This document shows, piece by piece, positions 53,640-64,000 of a stretch of DNA of 64,000 nucleotides. The position numbers and the translations under genes are program-made. The first letter of the stretch is position 1. Each line of letters opens with the position of its first letter. The DNA is taken from positions 3,286,001 to 3,350,000 of the forward strand of contig OX337229.1 of the NCBI GenBank assembly GCA_946965045.2. The letters run 5' to 3'. Below the pieces are notes generated by a model. That model made no database searches. It saw only the letters and a program-made list of their open reading frames with translations, and had not been told where the DNA came from. The stretch comes from Epithemia pelagica. Lineage: Eukaryota; Bacillariophyta; Bacillariophyceae; Surirellales; Surirellaceae.

Positions 53640-55112
53640 ATGGATCATTCACCTTCAGTGCTTTTGTTGAAGACATATTGCAACTTGGCTAGTCTACCAG
53701 TATTGTGGGATCATCTCGAAAAGAACACAGTGCACTCTCGACAGCTCTGGGAACACAGTCTGTCATATAAGCGATTGCAGGAAGCGTCATTGAAGTGTGA
53801 CATATTTCTCCTCCCATTGGACGATGACGGACACCACGAATCAGATGATGTCAATGATCAGGACCAAGGAGAGATTGAAAACATGGGCCATGGCGCTGTC
53901 AAACATGGCATAATTTCATTTCAAAGACAAGTGCTTCTTCCATGTGGAAATGAGAACGTTCTATCAATGGGGAAAGGTATTCAAACCTCCAGCATGTTTC
54001 ATCTAACATTGTCTGACTGTAGCATCGAGCTCTCTTCTTTTTCGTTCTCTTTGTCAACAACTGATATGAGATACGATGAGGAGGTTGTGTCGTCGAAACG
54101 TGGCCATGGTATCCAACTTGCCCAAACCAACAGGTTCTTGGTGCTGGATTCGAGGATGGACGAGCGGGAGATAAGACAAGCTCAACTTGAGCAGATAGGC
54201 CATGACATGCGTCACACGATACCTCTCAACAAAGAAACAAGCGGTGCAGAAACCAGCCACTCCATTTGCCCCGAACCAATTCCATCAGATTCAAGTGTAC
54301 ACCCAAACATACAACGATGCCGCCAATGCTCCTTTTGTTCCAATGCATCATCAGCTTTCGCACATCCAAATCTGCAGACATCGGGAACGCTGCTCGACTT
54401 GTTGGAAGTAAGGCTCCAAGAAGAACTACAATCAATTCAGTTTCTCACGAATTGTTTGGCCATTCTTCCATGTTTGGCGCTGATAGCGATGACCGTGTGG
54501 ATGGTTTCCGATCAGCGGCAGAAACGGCAGAGCGAGTCTTTCAAGAGGGATGGTGAAAGACCTCGTGGTGAAGTGTCCGGCACCTTGTATGCTGAAGCGC
54601 TGTCAACGATTCCAACTCTGGGCGAAGACCATAGTGGGGACAACGTCTTACGATCCCGTCAAGTTGGGGATCTTAAGCCAAGCGAAGTTGATAGTGAGGA
54701 CGGTAAGTCGGACCATGCGTCGGTTGCCGGTTCAAAAAGTGGAACTGCAGAGCACACAGAGCCCCCGCTCTCTCCATGTTCTCTCCTGAAATCAAAGTGG
54801 AAAGCGAAGAAGCTGAAGAAGAAGCATCAAGAAATCGAAATGAGCAAAAACTCACTTACGACGCATGCTCTGGAGCAATCCCCGATGGGTTCGGCGAAGT
54901 TGGTGTCTCCAGATTCTACTTCCGAGACCAAACTGAAGAGGTCTTCGCCTGGAATGACAAATTTGTGTATCGTTGGTCAAATGATAGAACCATCAACGGA
55001 TCGTTCACGGCAGAGAATGACACCTGAGTCGCTTGGTGATAAACGCGGTGAAAAGCATCGTAAGCCGACTCATCAAAGCACAAAGACTTTTGTGGACAAC
55101 TATTGGTTTTGA
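53640..55112 (+). CDS. Unknown protein with one membrane span
   Basis: 490 aa, single exon, from the first ATG (MDHSPSVLLLKTYC). I do not recognise a family. A single predicted membrane span (FLTNCLAILPCLALIAMTVWMV) near residues 270-295 follows a CRQCSFC cluster and an amphipathic LLEVRLQEELQSIQ helix. The N-terminal half is mixed alpha/beta with an acidic loop (PLDDDGHHESDDVNDQD). The C-terminal ~190 residues are charged, Ser-rich and basic (SKWKAKKLKKKHQEIE), as in a cytosolic or nuclear tail. The cysteine pair just before the span could bind metal. Type II or tail orientation cannot be decided. Confidence 0.55.
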   Translation: MDHSPSVLLLKTYCNLASLPVLWDHLEKNTVHSRQLWEHSLSYKRLQEASLKCDIFLLPLDDDGHHESDDVNDQDQGEIENMGHGAVKHGIISFQRQVLLPCGNENVLSMGKGIQTSSMFHLTLSDCSIELSSFSFSLSTTDMRYDEEVVSSKRGHGIQLAQTNRFLVLDSRMDEREIRQAQLEQIGHDMRHTIPLNKETSGAETSHSICPEPIPSDSSVHPNIQRCRQCSFCSNASSAFAHPNLQTSGTLLDLLEVRLQEELQSIQFLTNCLAILPCLALIAMTVWMVSDQRQKRQSESFKRDGERPRGEVSGTLYAEALSTIPTLGEDHSGDNVLRSRQVGDLKPSEVDSEDGKSDHASVAGSKSGTAEHTEPPLSPCSLLKSKWKAKKLKKKHQEIEMSKNSLTTHALEQSPMGSAKLVSPDSTSETKLKRSSPGMTNLCIVGQMIEPSTDRSRQRMTPESLGDKRGEKHRKPTHQSTKTFVDNYWF

Positions 55113-55274
55113 ACAAGTCCAAAGAAACGGGACAGAAATTGTGCAATTGCTGAATATCTCGAAGCCACAATTTGAGGTCTTCCTCCGGGGCGTGATGTAT
55201 TAGTCTTCTAAAATTAGGACAGTCTAGGAAGTAGATGATGACAGCACAAGCACAGGAACCATGGATGCAGCCTC

Positions 55275-55740
55275 TCATCCCAATTTCCACTGAGTGGGTC
55301 CTCCACCACCACCAGGTTTAATCACGCGAGATGTAGGCCGGCCTGTCATGACTTGTGCTCCATTCATGTTGGAAGACGCGGCAAAGGCATTGGAAGACAC
55401 TGGTTTTGAGGTCGATTCATTCTTTGATGGAGCAGGAGTTGCCGTCGTCGTCTGTTTGGGCTCTTCCTGTTCTTTGAGAACTGGTTCCTTTGGTGCCTCT
55501 GTCGTATATCACGAAACATCCGCAACTCGAACCGTGAGTGATGTGATTTCGTTCCCACTTGAGAATGAATCAATGGTTATAGTATCGCTTTCAATGCCAC
55601 CCACCTTGTTTCTTTGCTTGTGGTCGAACCTGTGGTTGTGGGTCGAGTCCCAGCGTCAACGTCGACCGTCCACCAGGAGGCGCAAGAACCCGTGAAGTGG
55701 TTCGCCCTTCGCGTACATTGTAGTTTTGGTTGTCATTCAT
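55275..55740 (-). CDS. Jupiter/HN1-like small protein with two SRV..PGG motifs
   Basis: A two-exon gene reconstructed from splice signals: 55740-55605 and 55498-55275, 106-nt intron, 119 aa. Exon 1 carries GRTTSRVLAPPGGRSTLTLG and exon 2, at the extreme C-terminus, GRPTSRVIKPGGGGGPTQWKLG (ending at the stop). The middle is Lys/Glu/Pro/Thr-rich and disordered. The (S/T)SRVL.PPGG...LG motif is the signature of the Jupiter/HN1 (JPT) microtubule-associated family; repetition of the motif is also known there. Function in diatoms is not known to me. The gene converges on the unknown membrane protein and is divergent from SIN3. Confidence 0.68.
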
Positions 55741-56487
55741 GGCTGTGATGGACTTCTGGGCTTGCCGCACTTGACCTTGACCTTTCACCTCGAAAGAATC
55801 GAGTGTAGAACCAAAGTTGGCGCCAATGGAGAAGATGCGACGGCAACCTGTCATTCTTTTCACGATCAGGACCAAAAAGACGTGAACCGATACCGATTGG
55901 TCGCATTCGCCACGTTGGGGACGGTGATGGCGGGACCGCACGCCCCGACGACACGTGACTGATCGCGCGATTCGCGCACATGAGGGCTTCTTTTTGCGAT
56001 CTACCACTGTTGCTTGCAAGTGTTTGGACCTCGTTGCAACCAGCACCATTGACGGTCGATCCGAGCTTTCTGGAGAGCACCATCACATTTTGATATCACA
56101 ATAGAGTTCATTTGGTGTGATTCCATTGTTTGGTAAGTTTGAACGCCATGGAATGATGGATGAGAACGCTCGAACGGTCTCCGCGGTCCGCGTCGTCGCG
56201 ACGGAATTTTTGGCTGAAAGCGCGTGCAATTCTACGTGTCGTTTGTACTGGCTCTTGGTGGATGGCGGCGCATCCCCCTCTTGGGGACACCGCTCGTCAC
56301 ATGGCCAAAGGGACGTTCCTATGGCCGCAAAAACGTCTTTCCATGACATGGATGACTTGGAAATGAGGCTGTATGGATCGCACCGTGGATTGCGCCGGTC
56401 GTTGCAGTTGGATGAAGAGACCAAAGCGATAAAGACACCGTCATTTCGAATCATCAATTGGGAGTCTTGGTTGATTCTGAAACACGG
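55741..56487. other. Region between the Jupiter-like and SIN3 genes
   Basis: 747 bases between two divergent genes. Overlapping open frames occur on both strands (about 56083-56538 on minus, 56117-56491 on plus) but neither has a recognisable domain, so I call no gene. An upstream exon of SIN3 may lie here, since a plausible AG acceptor (AACTCAACAG) occurs at about 56573. Confidence 0.45.
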
Positions 56488-59400
56488 ATGACGTGGGATG
56501 ACATTTTCCGTCCACAATTTGGGCCCCGTTTTTCTCATCCTTTTTTTGTGGTGTCTTTCAACTCAAACTCAACAGGAGCCAATAGAAGCCAATTCGTTTG
56601 TCACCCAGCCGTTTGGGAAAGACGCGACGGCATGATGAAGGAACTTCGTGTCGAGGATGCCCTTCTCTATCTTGACCAAGTCAAGGTTGAGTTCGGTGAT
56701 CGGCCACACATCTACAATGAGTTTCTTGACATTATGAAAACCTTCAAGACACAGCAAATAGATACCCCAGGTGTGATTCGACGGGTTTCAAATCTCTTTC
56801 AAGGCAACCGTCGTCTTGTTCTTGGCTTCAATACTTTTCTTCCTGAAGGCTACAAGATTGAACTCCCTGCCGATGGAGAAGGGCCGCCTGTTGCGGTGTT
56901 CCGAGCTCCCGGTTCCACCATAACTCACGTCTTGAATGGGCCCATGACGACTACAACTACGACCACAACGACATCGCCAATTGCTGCTGGACCACCTTCC
57001 TTGGCCGAGGCATCGAGAGCTCAGGCTGTGAGTGCATTGGCGGCTGGAGGACCCCCGCCTCCTCCTGCTGGAGGGGTGGTGCGTGTTCCCTCTTCGCAAA
57101 TGCACGGTGCTGCACGCTCACTGCCAATGCGGGGAACCGGTGTTCCTCCCCAGCCTCCTCAGCACCGAGGTCCTGGTGGTCCCCATGGTGTCCAACAACC
57201 GGATGCCGGAGGTCTTCGTATTAAACCGAGCGAATCATCGCCAGGCCGAAGTCAGGGCCAATCCCCAATGGCACAGCCGGATCTCAGTGAGTTTGATGTA
57301 CGCGGGCCCATGGACGCACAAACTTGGGTAAGACTTCAAGCGGCAATGTCTCCTGCCTCGCAGCAACCCGTTCCTTCCCAGCCTCAAGCACATTCGGAAC
57401 CGCGAACTGCGGATGGTAAGCTTCCGGCTCGAGTGGGGTCCGCTGCCACGCCAGGAGGGTTACATCCGTCGCAAAATCTTGCACAGCAGCCGCAACCACA
57501 GTCACAACTTATGGGAGAACCAGGCTCTGCGACAAGATTTGACGGCCAGCCATCTTCACAGGCTCCTCCGCCGCAGCAACAGCAGCAGGGGCAACAACCC
57601 AAACAGGGAGCACCCGTTTCGCAGCAACAGGCCCCGCTGGAATTTGATCACGCAATCAACTATGTGACTACCATTAAGAAACGATTTGCCAATGAACCAG
57701 AAACCTATAAAAAGTTTCTTGAAATTTTGCACACTTACCAGAAAGAGCAACGTGGAATTAAAGAAGTTCTGGATGAAGTTTCAGTTTTGTTTGCCGACCA
57801 TTCGGATCTATTGAAGCAGTTTACCTATTTCCTGCCTGATGCTGTCCAGGCACAAGCCAAGCAACAGCTTGATGTGGCAGTCAAGGAGGCTGAGTCAAGA
57901 AAGCGTTCCAAAGCGGAGCAGGCCATTATGAATCAAGCGCAGGGAATGCAGCAACAGGCACAAAAACGAGCGGCACGTTCCCCGCCTGTGGAATTTGATC
58001 GTGTTGTCCACGTTCCATTCGGCGCTACTCAGGGACGGACGGCTGAAGAAGAACGGTCCATTGTCGATTCCGCCGCGTTTGGCACGGTTTCCTTTGCCCC
58101 TGTACGTCCTCCGAAGCTTCTGGAAGATAGGAAAAGTATCCAAACTGCTGCCAAACAGGCGAGGCCCAAAACCATCCCCGATATGCCCTTGTCTCCGAAA
58201 GCTGCTGAAACTGCATTCTTTTATCGCGTGAAGCACCACCTCTCTAGGAAGGAACTCTTACCTGACAAGCCTGTTGGGGCGAAACGCAATACGCCGTATG
58301 TGGAGTTTATCAAATGTCTTCATTTGTTCGGTGCGGGGATTCTCAACAAGGAGGAATTGCTCCTGTTGTTGAGGGGCCTTTTGACTCAAGGCCACGTCCC
58401 CAAAGCTGCAGCGGCTCACAATCCCCAGATTGCCACCGATGCAGCCGACCTTTTGCGTGAGTTTGAAAATCTGTTGATCGGCCGGGGTCCTTATGCAACG
58501 CAAGAAGCTGCGCGAACAGACCGCTCCAAGTACGGCAGTCTACGGGCTCGCGATATGGATCTTGTGGATTGTGAACAACCAACGCCTTCCTATCGCGCTT
58601 ATCCTTCGGATTATCCTTCGGCAGTGTTTCTCGTGCACCCAAGTCGTCACCAGCTCGAAAGTCAAATGTTGAATGATGACTTTGTTGCGATTCCAGCCAA
58701 ACGATCAAAAGTCACGGACTCACTCGAAACCTACGATGGTATCAAGAAGAGGCATAATGCCTACGAAGAGGCCATGTCCATAATAGAAGATGAACGATAC
58801 GAAGTTGATATGGCAATCGCCCGAAATGCTCAAGCTCTAGTGCAAATCGAGCCGCTTGCGCAGGAATGCCTGCGTTTGCGACAAGGCGAAGAGAAAGACG
58901 GTCAACCGATTGGTCGATTGCAGTATCAACTCAAACGGCGACATGCCATCACACCCGTCGTTATCAATGCCATTGCACGAGTGTATGGCGACCGTGGAGA
59001 CGAAGTGATTCAACATCTTTCTCGGAATCCTTTGATCGTGTTGCCGATCGTGTATCAGCGACTGAAACAGAAACATGACGAGTGGAGAAAGGTTCGTGAT
59101 GGTTGCAAAGAACAGTGGAAAGCTGCAACAGAGGCCAACTACGAAGGATGCATGGATGTCCAGTGCTTTTTCCTTCGTCGCAAACTGGAACGTTCTTTTG
59201 GAGCAGACTATCTTGTCGATCAGTGTCAAAACGTCAGTATACACCAAGAGAGCAATGACCAAAATCAACATGTTAAATTCTCTGTTGGTCTTTCCGATCT
59301 GAAATTCTTGATGTTCGAACCCTGCATCACCGTGGGATCGCATGTCGAAATTACACACAAAGATGCTTTTCAGTTGCTAACGCATAAAGTGAATAGAAGC

Positions 59401-60490
59401 CCCAATGCTGAACCGGTTGACCTCGAGCGCATTGGTCGGATATGGGCGGAGTTTATGGTCCCGTGGTATAATTACCCGGCACATTGGGTCATGAGCGAAA
59501 TCCGGCAGAGCTTTTCAGGACGCCTAAGTCAATCTGTCGTCAAGTGTAAGTTTTCGCCATTGATCATGAATATGTTCTTGTGAGAGGCGTGAAAACTGAC
59601 CCTTTGTTGTTTCAGTTGCAATTGGGCAGAAAGTCAAAACAGTTTATGGGGAAGGATCTGTGACCCAGTTCGAAGGGGGGCGATACCGTGTTAAACTTTC
59701 CTATGGAACTGCGTACATGGGCCCTGCGGCGATCCTACATTCCATTCCTTCGAAAGATACACCATACATCCGAAGGGACGGGAAAATGGAGCGAGACACA
59801 AATAGTACAACAAAAACGCAAGGCCCGTATCTTCCGGCTTCCTGTCAGCTTTTGTTTGCAACACGCCGGATTTATCTGTTCCTTCGTCTGCATTTGCAAC
59901 TGTGCAGTATGCTAGCCGATCTGCGATCGGTTTTGAACATTTCTGAAACAGTTGATCCAGCCAGTACGTATGTGGTGGGCCCCGGTGAGACGCGAAAGAT
60001 TGACAAGTCTGTTAGATTGGACTACGCCGGGATGATAGGTGCTCTGAAGAAGGTGATCACAAAGAAATGCGACCACAAAACATTTGAAGCGTTTGGGAGA
60101 AAAATATCGAAGGAGCACGTGCATGCCATTTCTGCCTTGCCCAAATTGGTGGAGAGATGTGCAGAAGCGTTGGTCTCCTTGGCGAAAGAAGATGCCGTTC
60201 TTCACATTTATGATTACTGCCAATACAAGGAGCTCAATCCTGCTATTGTTCGAGACCACTGTTTCTCTATGGCTCCCGATGCTGACTTTCGTGTCCAGCG
60301 TGATGGAGAATATACATCCTTCTCTTACTTGCCTCGCGGGGCTACTTTGCCGACGGCTCCGAACCAAGAAGACAACGGAGTTGGACGCACACCTACAAAT
60401 GGGGAAAAACATGAAGCAATGGAATTGGACGAAGACCCGGTTGAAGACTATCATGATGATGAACCTCCCAACAAGCGTGTGAAGGTATAA
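56488..60490 (+). CDS. SIN3: SIN3 transcriptional corepressor
   Basis: Two recognised exons, 56488-59545 and 59616-60490 (70-nt intron), give about 1310 aa from the first in-frame ATG; the true start may be in an upstream exon or at the ATG 56632. PAH1 (ELRVEDALLYLDQVKVEF ... FLPEGY) lies near residues 50-125 and PAH2 (FDHAINYVTTIKKRF ... FTYFLPDA) near 384-455, separated by a Pro/Gln-rich linker. The histone-deacetylase interaction domain follows (PTPSYRAYPSDYP ... NDDFVA ... YEVDMAI), then QLKRRHAITPVVINAI and the C-terminal Sin3 domain. The protein ends in an acidic segment and NKRVKV. SIN3 scaffolds HDAC complexes; only two of the usual three or four PAH repeats are seen. Confidence 0.9.
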
Positions 60491-60559
60491 GTGACAAGCT
60501 TTTTTAGGTGTTAAAATTAAGAAATTCTGGAACGAGTATGCAATAATAGCGTGTGTCTT

Positions 60560-61328
60560 CTATGAAACTGGAACCCACTCTATGCGAAGCCCAGGCATCA
60601 TGAAATGGCGTTGTAACCTTTGTGCTATTTCGAGTTTCACAGATGCCAAAGCGGCCGATGAACCCTTCATGTCAAGCCAAATTGTGGGTTGAAGACCATC
60701 AACGTCCTCAATTCGATCAATATCAATTGTTCCTCCAGCAACCTGCAAAAACGGCCGCACGCCATTGAGGACTACATCAATCTGTTCATTATTCAGTTCT
60801 GGTCCGTCAGGAAGTGACTGAACAACTTCTTGAATCTCAGGAATCCGTTCCCGAAGCCCCCTCTCCAAACCCATTTTCATTGTTTGAGTGGAGGAAGGAC
60901 AAGTTCCACAGTTTCCCTAGGCAAAACACAACGAAGAAGCATTTGCGAAATCCATGAGTATTTTGACATTTTAGCAGTCAGGTATCTCGTCAACGGTAAC
61001 CAACCTGAAGTTCCAACCGCACAACTGGACCGTCAATTTCGGTGATTGCCACATTTCCTCCATCTTGCATCAAATAAGGTCTCATTTCATCCAGGACCAT
61101 TTCCACATTTTCGTACGTCAGATCAAGGGGTCCTGAGGTGAGTTCAGTGGGTTTGGTTGCAGTATACGTGGCGGTTCCTCCTTCGCCATCTTGTCGACTA
61201 TCGTCAAATGGTGATACAATTTCTCCGTCAGCATCTCGCAGCGAGATTCGTGGTCTTGTGAAAGCGGCGTGATGCAAAAACGCATTAGCAGAGCATAGGG
61301 ATAGGGATAGCACAACCGAAAGCTTCAT
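60560..61328 (-). CDS. NFU: Plastid NFU-type iron-sulfur scaffold
   Basis: Two exons, 61328-61005 and 60916-60560, with an 88-nt intron, give 226 aa. The signal peptide [20 protein letters not shown] ends in an ANAF motif with Phe, which directs diatom proteins to the plastid stroma. The first NFU domain ([26 protein letters not shown]) leads across the splice into GNCGTCPSS, whose CxxC binds the cluster. A second NFU-like domain ([26 protein letters not shown]) lacks the CxxC, as in plant plastid NFU1-3. These proteins assemble and pass 4Fe-4S and 2Fe-2S clusters to photosystem I and ferredoxins. It converges on SIN3, with 69 bp between stops. Confidence 0.93.
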
Positions 61329-61871
61329 TTCTTTTGTTCAATCGTTCACTTTATTGGATAAAGGAAGAAGGTACAAGGTCTTGTCCACGACTCTTGTTCT
61401 TACACGCCGAACGTCGATGTCGAACGGCCGAGGACGGAAAGAAGTGGAAAATGGCAATTGGAAATTGGTGATGGGAGAGGACGAATATTGCGTTGGTCGC
61501 CCTTGAAGCTGACGTCAGATTCCCTCCCACACCAGCCAATCAGAGCGTCTGAGAACTGGAACGCATGTCAATGGTACGTTGTTGCTACGTCACGAATACT
61601 GAATGTCTACAGGATCAAGACCAAGACTAGCGCAAGCCGATCCGTATCTTCACACAAAATCGTGGGACCCAAATCTGCGAGACTTTCTACTTTATCATCT
61701 GAGAATCGACACGGAATCCGTACCTACGGAGCAAGTGTTTTCGACCGAAGGATTACACAGCGTGCCGGATACGAGCGCCTTCTACGATTCGTCATTGCCC
61801 TCAGGGCTACTTAGTTCATTCCGATCCACTCGTTCAGGGAACCATCGTTCTCGCAAGAAATTCCTACGGTC
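61329..61871. other. Divergent intergenic region with an upstream ORF
   Basis: 543 bases between NFU (-) and the ankyrin-like gene (+). A 90-codon ORF at 61603-61875 ends with TGA overlapping the ATG of the next gene (ATGA). It has no recognisable domain and may be an upstream ORF in the leader. Confidence 0.45.
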
Positions 61872-63038
61872 ATGAAACCCACTACAGTTTCCACCAATCG
61901 ATCTTCCTCGTCGTCTTCATCCTCTTCTTACAAGAACATGACCGTTGTTACCACCATTGAGACAACTGATATAGGTCCAAATTCACAACGAGATCCCAAA
62001 AGTCCTTTCCTCGGTGAGCCATGTTTGGTTAGCCCTTCTTCTTCCTGTGATTCCACATCAATTAGCCCTTCCTCTTCCTGTGATTCCACATCGATTAGCC
62101 CTTCTTCTTCCTATGGTTCCACATCGCCGTTGTCGGTAACATCTCAATGGTTGAAGGAATCGAATGCTTTCTTTTCATCGAAAAAGCTCACGGAAGCACT
62201 AGAAAACCCACCGTCTGATTGGTCAACATGGCACAAACTCTTGAACAAAGCACTAACATTTGTTCCAGGATTGGCCGATCTTTCAGAAGCCAATCTTGAA
62301 CTTTCGGCTTTTCCTAATCTGTCACCAGAGGAAATTCAAGAGAGATGGGACAAGATCCTGTTTCTACTCAAGTGCGCCTACGCCATTCAAGAGCTTTTGC
62401 CCCTTCCTGTCTTGTCCGAAGCACCGAACGGTGCCCTCCATGCCGTCTTGGGTCTGGTTCGACCCAAACGAAAGGGTAATTCTTCTGAGGCGGTCTCGAT
62501 TTCATTGATTGTACAGCGCCTCATTCATGACCATCCAGTCGAACTCTACCGGCTTCAAGAGTCGACTGGTCGTTTGCCACTTCACGTGGTCTGCGCAGCT
62601 CCCTGTAACAAACTGCGACAAAGTCTGGTATGCGCGGTGCTCCATGCCAACCCGGATGCAGTGACTCTTCGAGATGACCAGGGAATCTATCCATTGCATT
62701 TGGCCTGCCAAGCCGGGTACCCATTCGAACCAACACTGGAATTACTCTGGGCAACGGCACCCTACGTGTCCGAACTTCCTTGTCCATGTTGCCCCCCACA
62801 GCTCTTGGCGCAACATGAAGAAATGAAGTCTCTTTGCTGCAGCAGCAGCAGCTGTAGTAAATCTACGACGACATCGTGCACCCAATGCACCGACGTTGTG
62901 AGTTTGGAGGAAAATGACGAGGACGATGGTTCAGATGGGGGCCTCAGCACGTCTTTTGAAACAGTCTACACGGTGCTACAGTCCGACCCGTACATTTTGG
63001 CGTTTGGGCAAGCCCACCGATGTGGCGCAAATTCGTAA
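61872..63038 (+). CDS. Ankyrin-repeat-like protein
   Basis: 388 aa, single exon. A Ser-rich N-terminus contains a tandem 12-residue repeat (S.SPSSSCDSTSI, three times, the last variant). A helical domain follows (KESNAFFSSKKLTEAL ... IQERWDKILFLLKCAYAI). Two ankyrin-like units are seen: ESTGRLPLHVVCAAP and DDQGIYPLHLACQAGYP, each with the PLH.(A/V)C core. A Cys/Ser-rich stretch (CPCCPPQLL ... CCSSSSCSK) may bind metal or be disordered. The layout is typical of large diatom-expanded ankyrin families of unknown function. No membrane span or signal peptide is seen. Confidence 0.65.
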   Translation: MKPTTVSTNRSSSSSSSSSYKNMTVVTTIETTDIGPNSQRDPKSPFLGEPCLVSPSSSCDSTSISPSSSCDSTSISPSSSYGSTSPLSVTSQWLKESNAFFSSKKLTEALENPPSDWSTWHKLLNKALTFVPGLADLSEANLELSAFPNLSPEEIQERWDKILFLLKCAYAIQELLPLPVLSEAPNGALHAVLGLVRPKRKGNSSEAVSISLIVQRLIHDHPVELYRLQESTGRLPLHVVCAAPCNKLRQSLVCAVLHANPDAVTLRDDQGIYPLHLACQAGYPFEPTLELLWATAPYVSELPCPCCPPQLLAQHEEMKSLCCSSSSCSKSTTTSCTQCTDVVSLEENDEDDGSDGGLSTSFETVYTVLQSDPYILAFGQAHRCGANS

Positions 63039-63296
63039 ATAGGGAGACAAACAATACAAAAGCAAGAGTGAAAATTCATTGCTCTTCTATTACGTACATG
63101 AGCAGAGTTTGCGCAGATCCTCGTTTTCTGAAGCGTTTTGTATCTCGTTTCAGTTATGTCACGAATGAATAGGTTCCAACTAGTTTGCACGTATATATAT
63201 CGTGTGGACACGCAAAGGTTGACGGAAGCATTTGAGAGTCACATAGAGAACCCGAGCCTGGAAAAACCACTTGGTTCAGCAAAAGCGTAGGCAGTC

Positions 63297-64000
63297 TTAA
63301 TTGTCCTTCTTTTCTTCACTGACTTCATTGGGTTCTCTTGGTTTCGTCATCATTGCCGTTCCGGCTGCATTGTTGGGAGACGACGACATTGGTGGTTGTG
63401 TTGCAGCAGCAGCATCTTGTGCTTCCCCCTGTTTGTGTTCTGACAAGTCGTGGCATTCATTCTTTCGCAAAAAGGTGCCAAAGATTTGCAAAAAGATCAC
63501 AAACCAGGCCAAGTGAAGGAGAATCAAGAGTCCCAAAAGCACGTAAAAGAAATGCCGATAGTGCACATAAAGCAAGACTGGAAAACCGTCCTCCACAACA
63601 TAGTGCGATTGCGTCAAAATGGACCGGTAAATGATAAAGGGTAGGACATAGAGCCGTGTCATCATCCAAACAACCACCATGGAAAAGAAACAGGCCAAGG
63701 TCGTCCATTTCCATTTCAAGAAGTTGGCCAATTTACTCAAATCTACTGGTACGTCGGACAAATCGTGCACCAAAAAGACCATGGATCCAATCCGTGTGAC
63801 CCGACACAGAGAGGATCCAATCACCAGTAAATTGGTTACAATGTGATGAATCATCATCTCCTGAAAATCTCCGCGAACCGTCGGGCTCCATGCGAGCCGT
63901 ACAGGCATTTGCACTTGGACTTGTCCAGTTTTGGCATTTTCTTGTAAGGGACTTTGGATCTTTACTGTAAATGATATGAGCAACAGGCTGAGCATGGCAT
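63297..64000 (-). CDS. Ceramide synthase (TLC/Lag1 domain), 5' end outside window
   Basis: The last coding part of a minus-strand gene; the frame starts at an ATG at 63995 but the expected upstream membrane spans are missing, so earlier exons must lie beyond the right edge, and the segment 63885-63995 may partly be intron. The Lag1 motif is clear: DFQEMMIHHIVTNLL, then RIGSMVFLVHDLSDVPVDLSK with the paired His residues of the active site. Three or four membrane spans follow, and the cytosolic tail is Ser/Pro-rich and ends EVSEEKKDN. The family N-acylates sphingoid bases with acyl-CoA in the ER membrane. Confidence 0.85.
   Translation of the reverse strand, partial: AMLSLLLISFTVKIQSPLQENAKTGQVQVQMPVRLAWSPTVRGDFQEMMIHHIVTNLLVIGSSLCRVTRIGSMVFLVHDLSDVPVDLSKLANFLKWKWTTLACFFSMVVVWMMTRLYVLPFIIYRSILTQSHYVVEDGFPVLLYVHYRHFFYVLLGLLILLHLAWFVIFLQIFGTFLRKNECHDLSEHKQGEAQDAAAATQPPMSSSPNNAAGTAMMTKPREPNEVSEEKKDN

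Noticed and set aside
54916-55290. Minus-strand 124-codon ORF antisense to the unknown membrane protein
   Set aside because: No domain, overlaps a longer coding frame and the end of the Jupiter-like gene; treated as chance.
56083-56538. Minus-strand 151-codon ORF upstream of SIN3
   Set aside because: No recognisable domain, and a plus-strand ORF covers the same bases; insufficient support for either.

Overview
This window is nuclear DNA of a eukaryotic alga, most likely a raphid pennate diatom (possibly Seminavis-like; the genus is a guess). Introns are short (61-163 nt), all GT-AG. One protein has a signal peptide ending in an ANAF motif of the diatom plastid-import type. Another is a signal-peptide-bearing second-type Cdc48 as expected for the symbiont-derived protein-import machinery (SELMA). 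Genes are dense on both strands with short intergenic gaps.

Layout. 1-4681 (+): 3' part of an FG nucleoporin resembling NUP214. 5013-9436 (-): six-exon SNF2 helicase of the ERCC6L2 type. 9635-9708 (-): tRNA-Val(CAC). 9840-11339 (+): MidA/NDUFAF7-like methyltransferase. 11375-14815 (-): FG nucleoporin with two RanBP2-type zinc fingers (NUP153/Nup1-like). 15295-24459 (-): a ~3029-residue protein with 17 WW domains, a WW remnant and a C-terminal Sec16 (COPII scaffold) module. 25171-26244 (+): GDT1/TMEM165 cation transporter preceded by two Ca-binding loops. 26368-26866 (-): two-exon 111-aa single-membrane-span protein.

26.9-42.2 kb is an accessory, transposon-rich island. It holds an intact 1110-aa transposase-like ORF with zinc-binding motifs (27819-31151). 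It also holds a decayed DIRS-type retroelement (about 32.2-40.7 kb): gag-like ORF, reverse transcriptase/RNase H, zinc-finger plus tyrosine recombinase. This element carries at least three in-frame stops and a 312-bp MITE with a TA target duplication inside the recombinase.

42-64 kb is host sequence again: a Ser-rich unknown protein; an RlmN-like radical-SAM methyltransferase; the symbiont-type Cdc48; a GST-like protein; an ACT-regulated aromatic amino acid hydroxylase (four exons); a possible RNase MRP subunit; an unknown single-span protein; a two-exon Jupiter/HN1-like peptide gene (119 aa); SIN3 corepressor; a plastid NFU iron-sulfur scaffold; an ankyrin-like protein; and the 3' part of a ceramide synthase (TLC domain) running off the right edge.

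The most unusual item is the WW-array/Sec16 fusion, whose central WW domains form four copies of a three-domain, ~1.1-kb higher-order repeat. I saw no CRISPR array, rRNA gene or prokaryotic operon structure. Start codons of several genes (NUP153-like, WW-Sec16, SIN3, ceramide synthase) are uncertain because upstream exons may exist.
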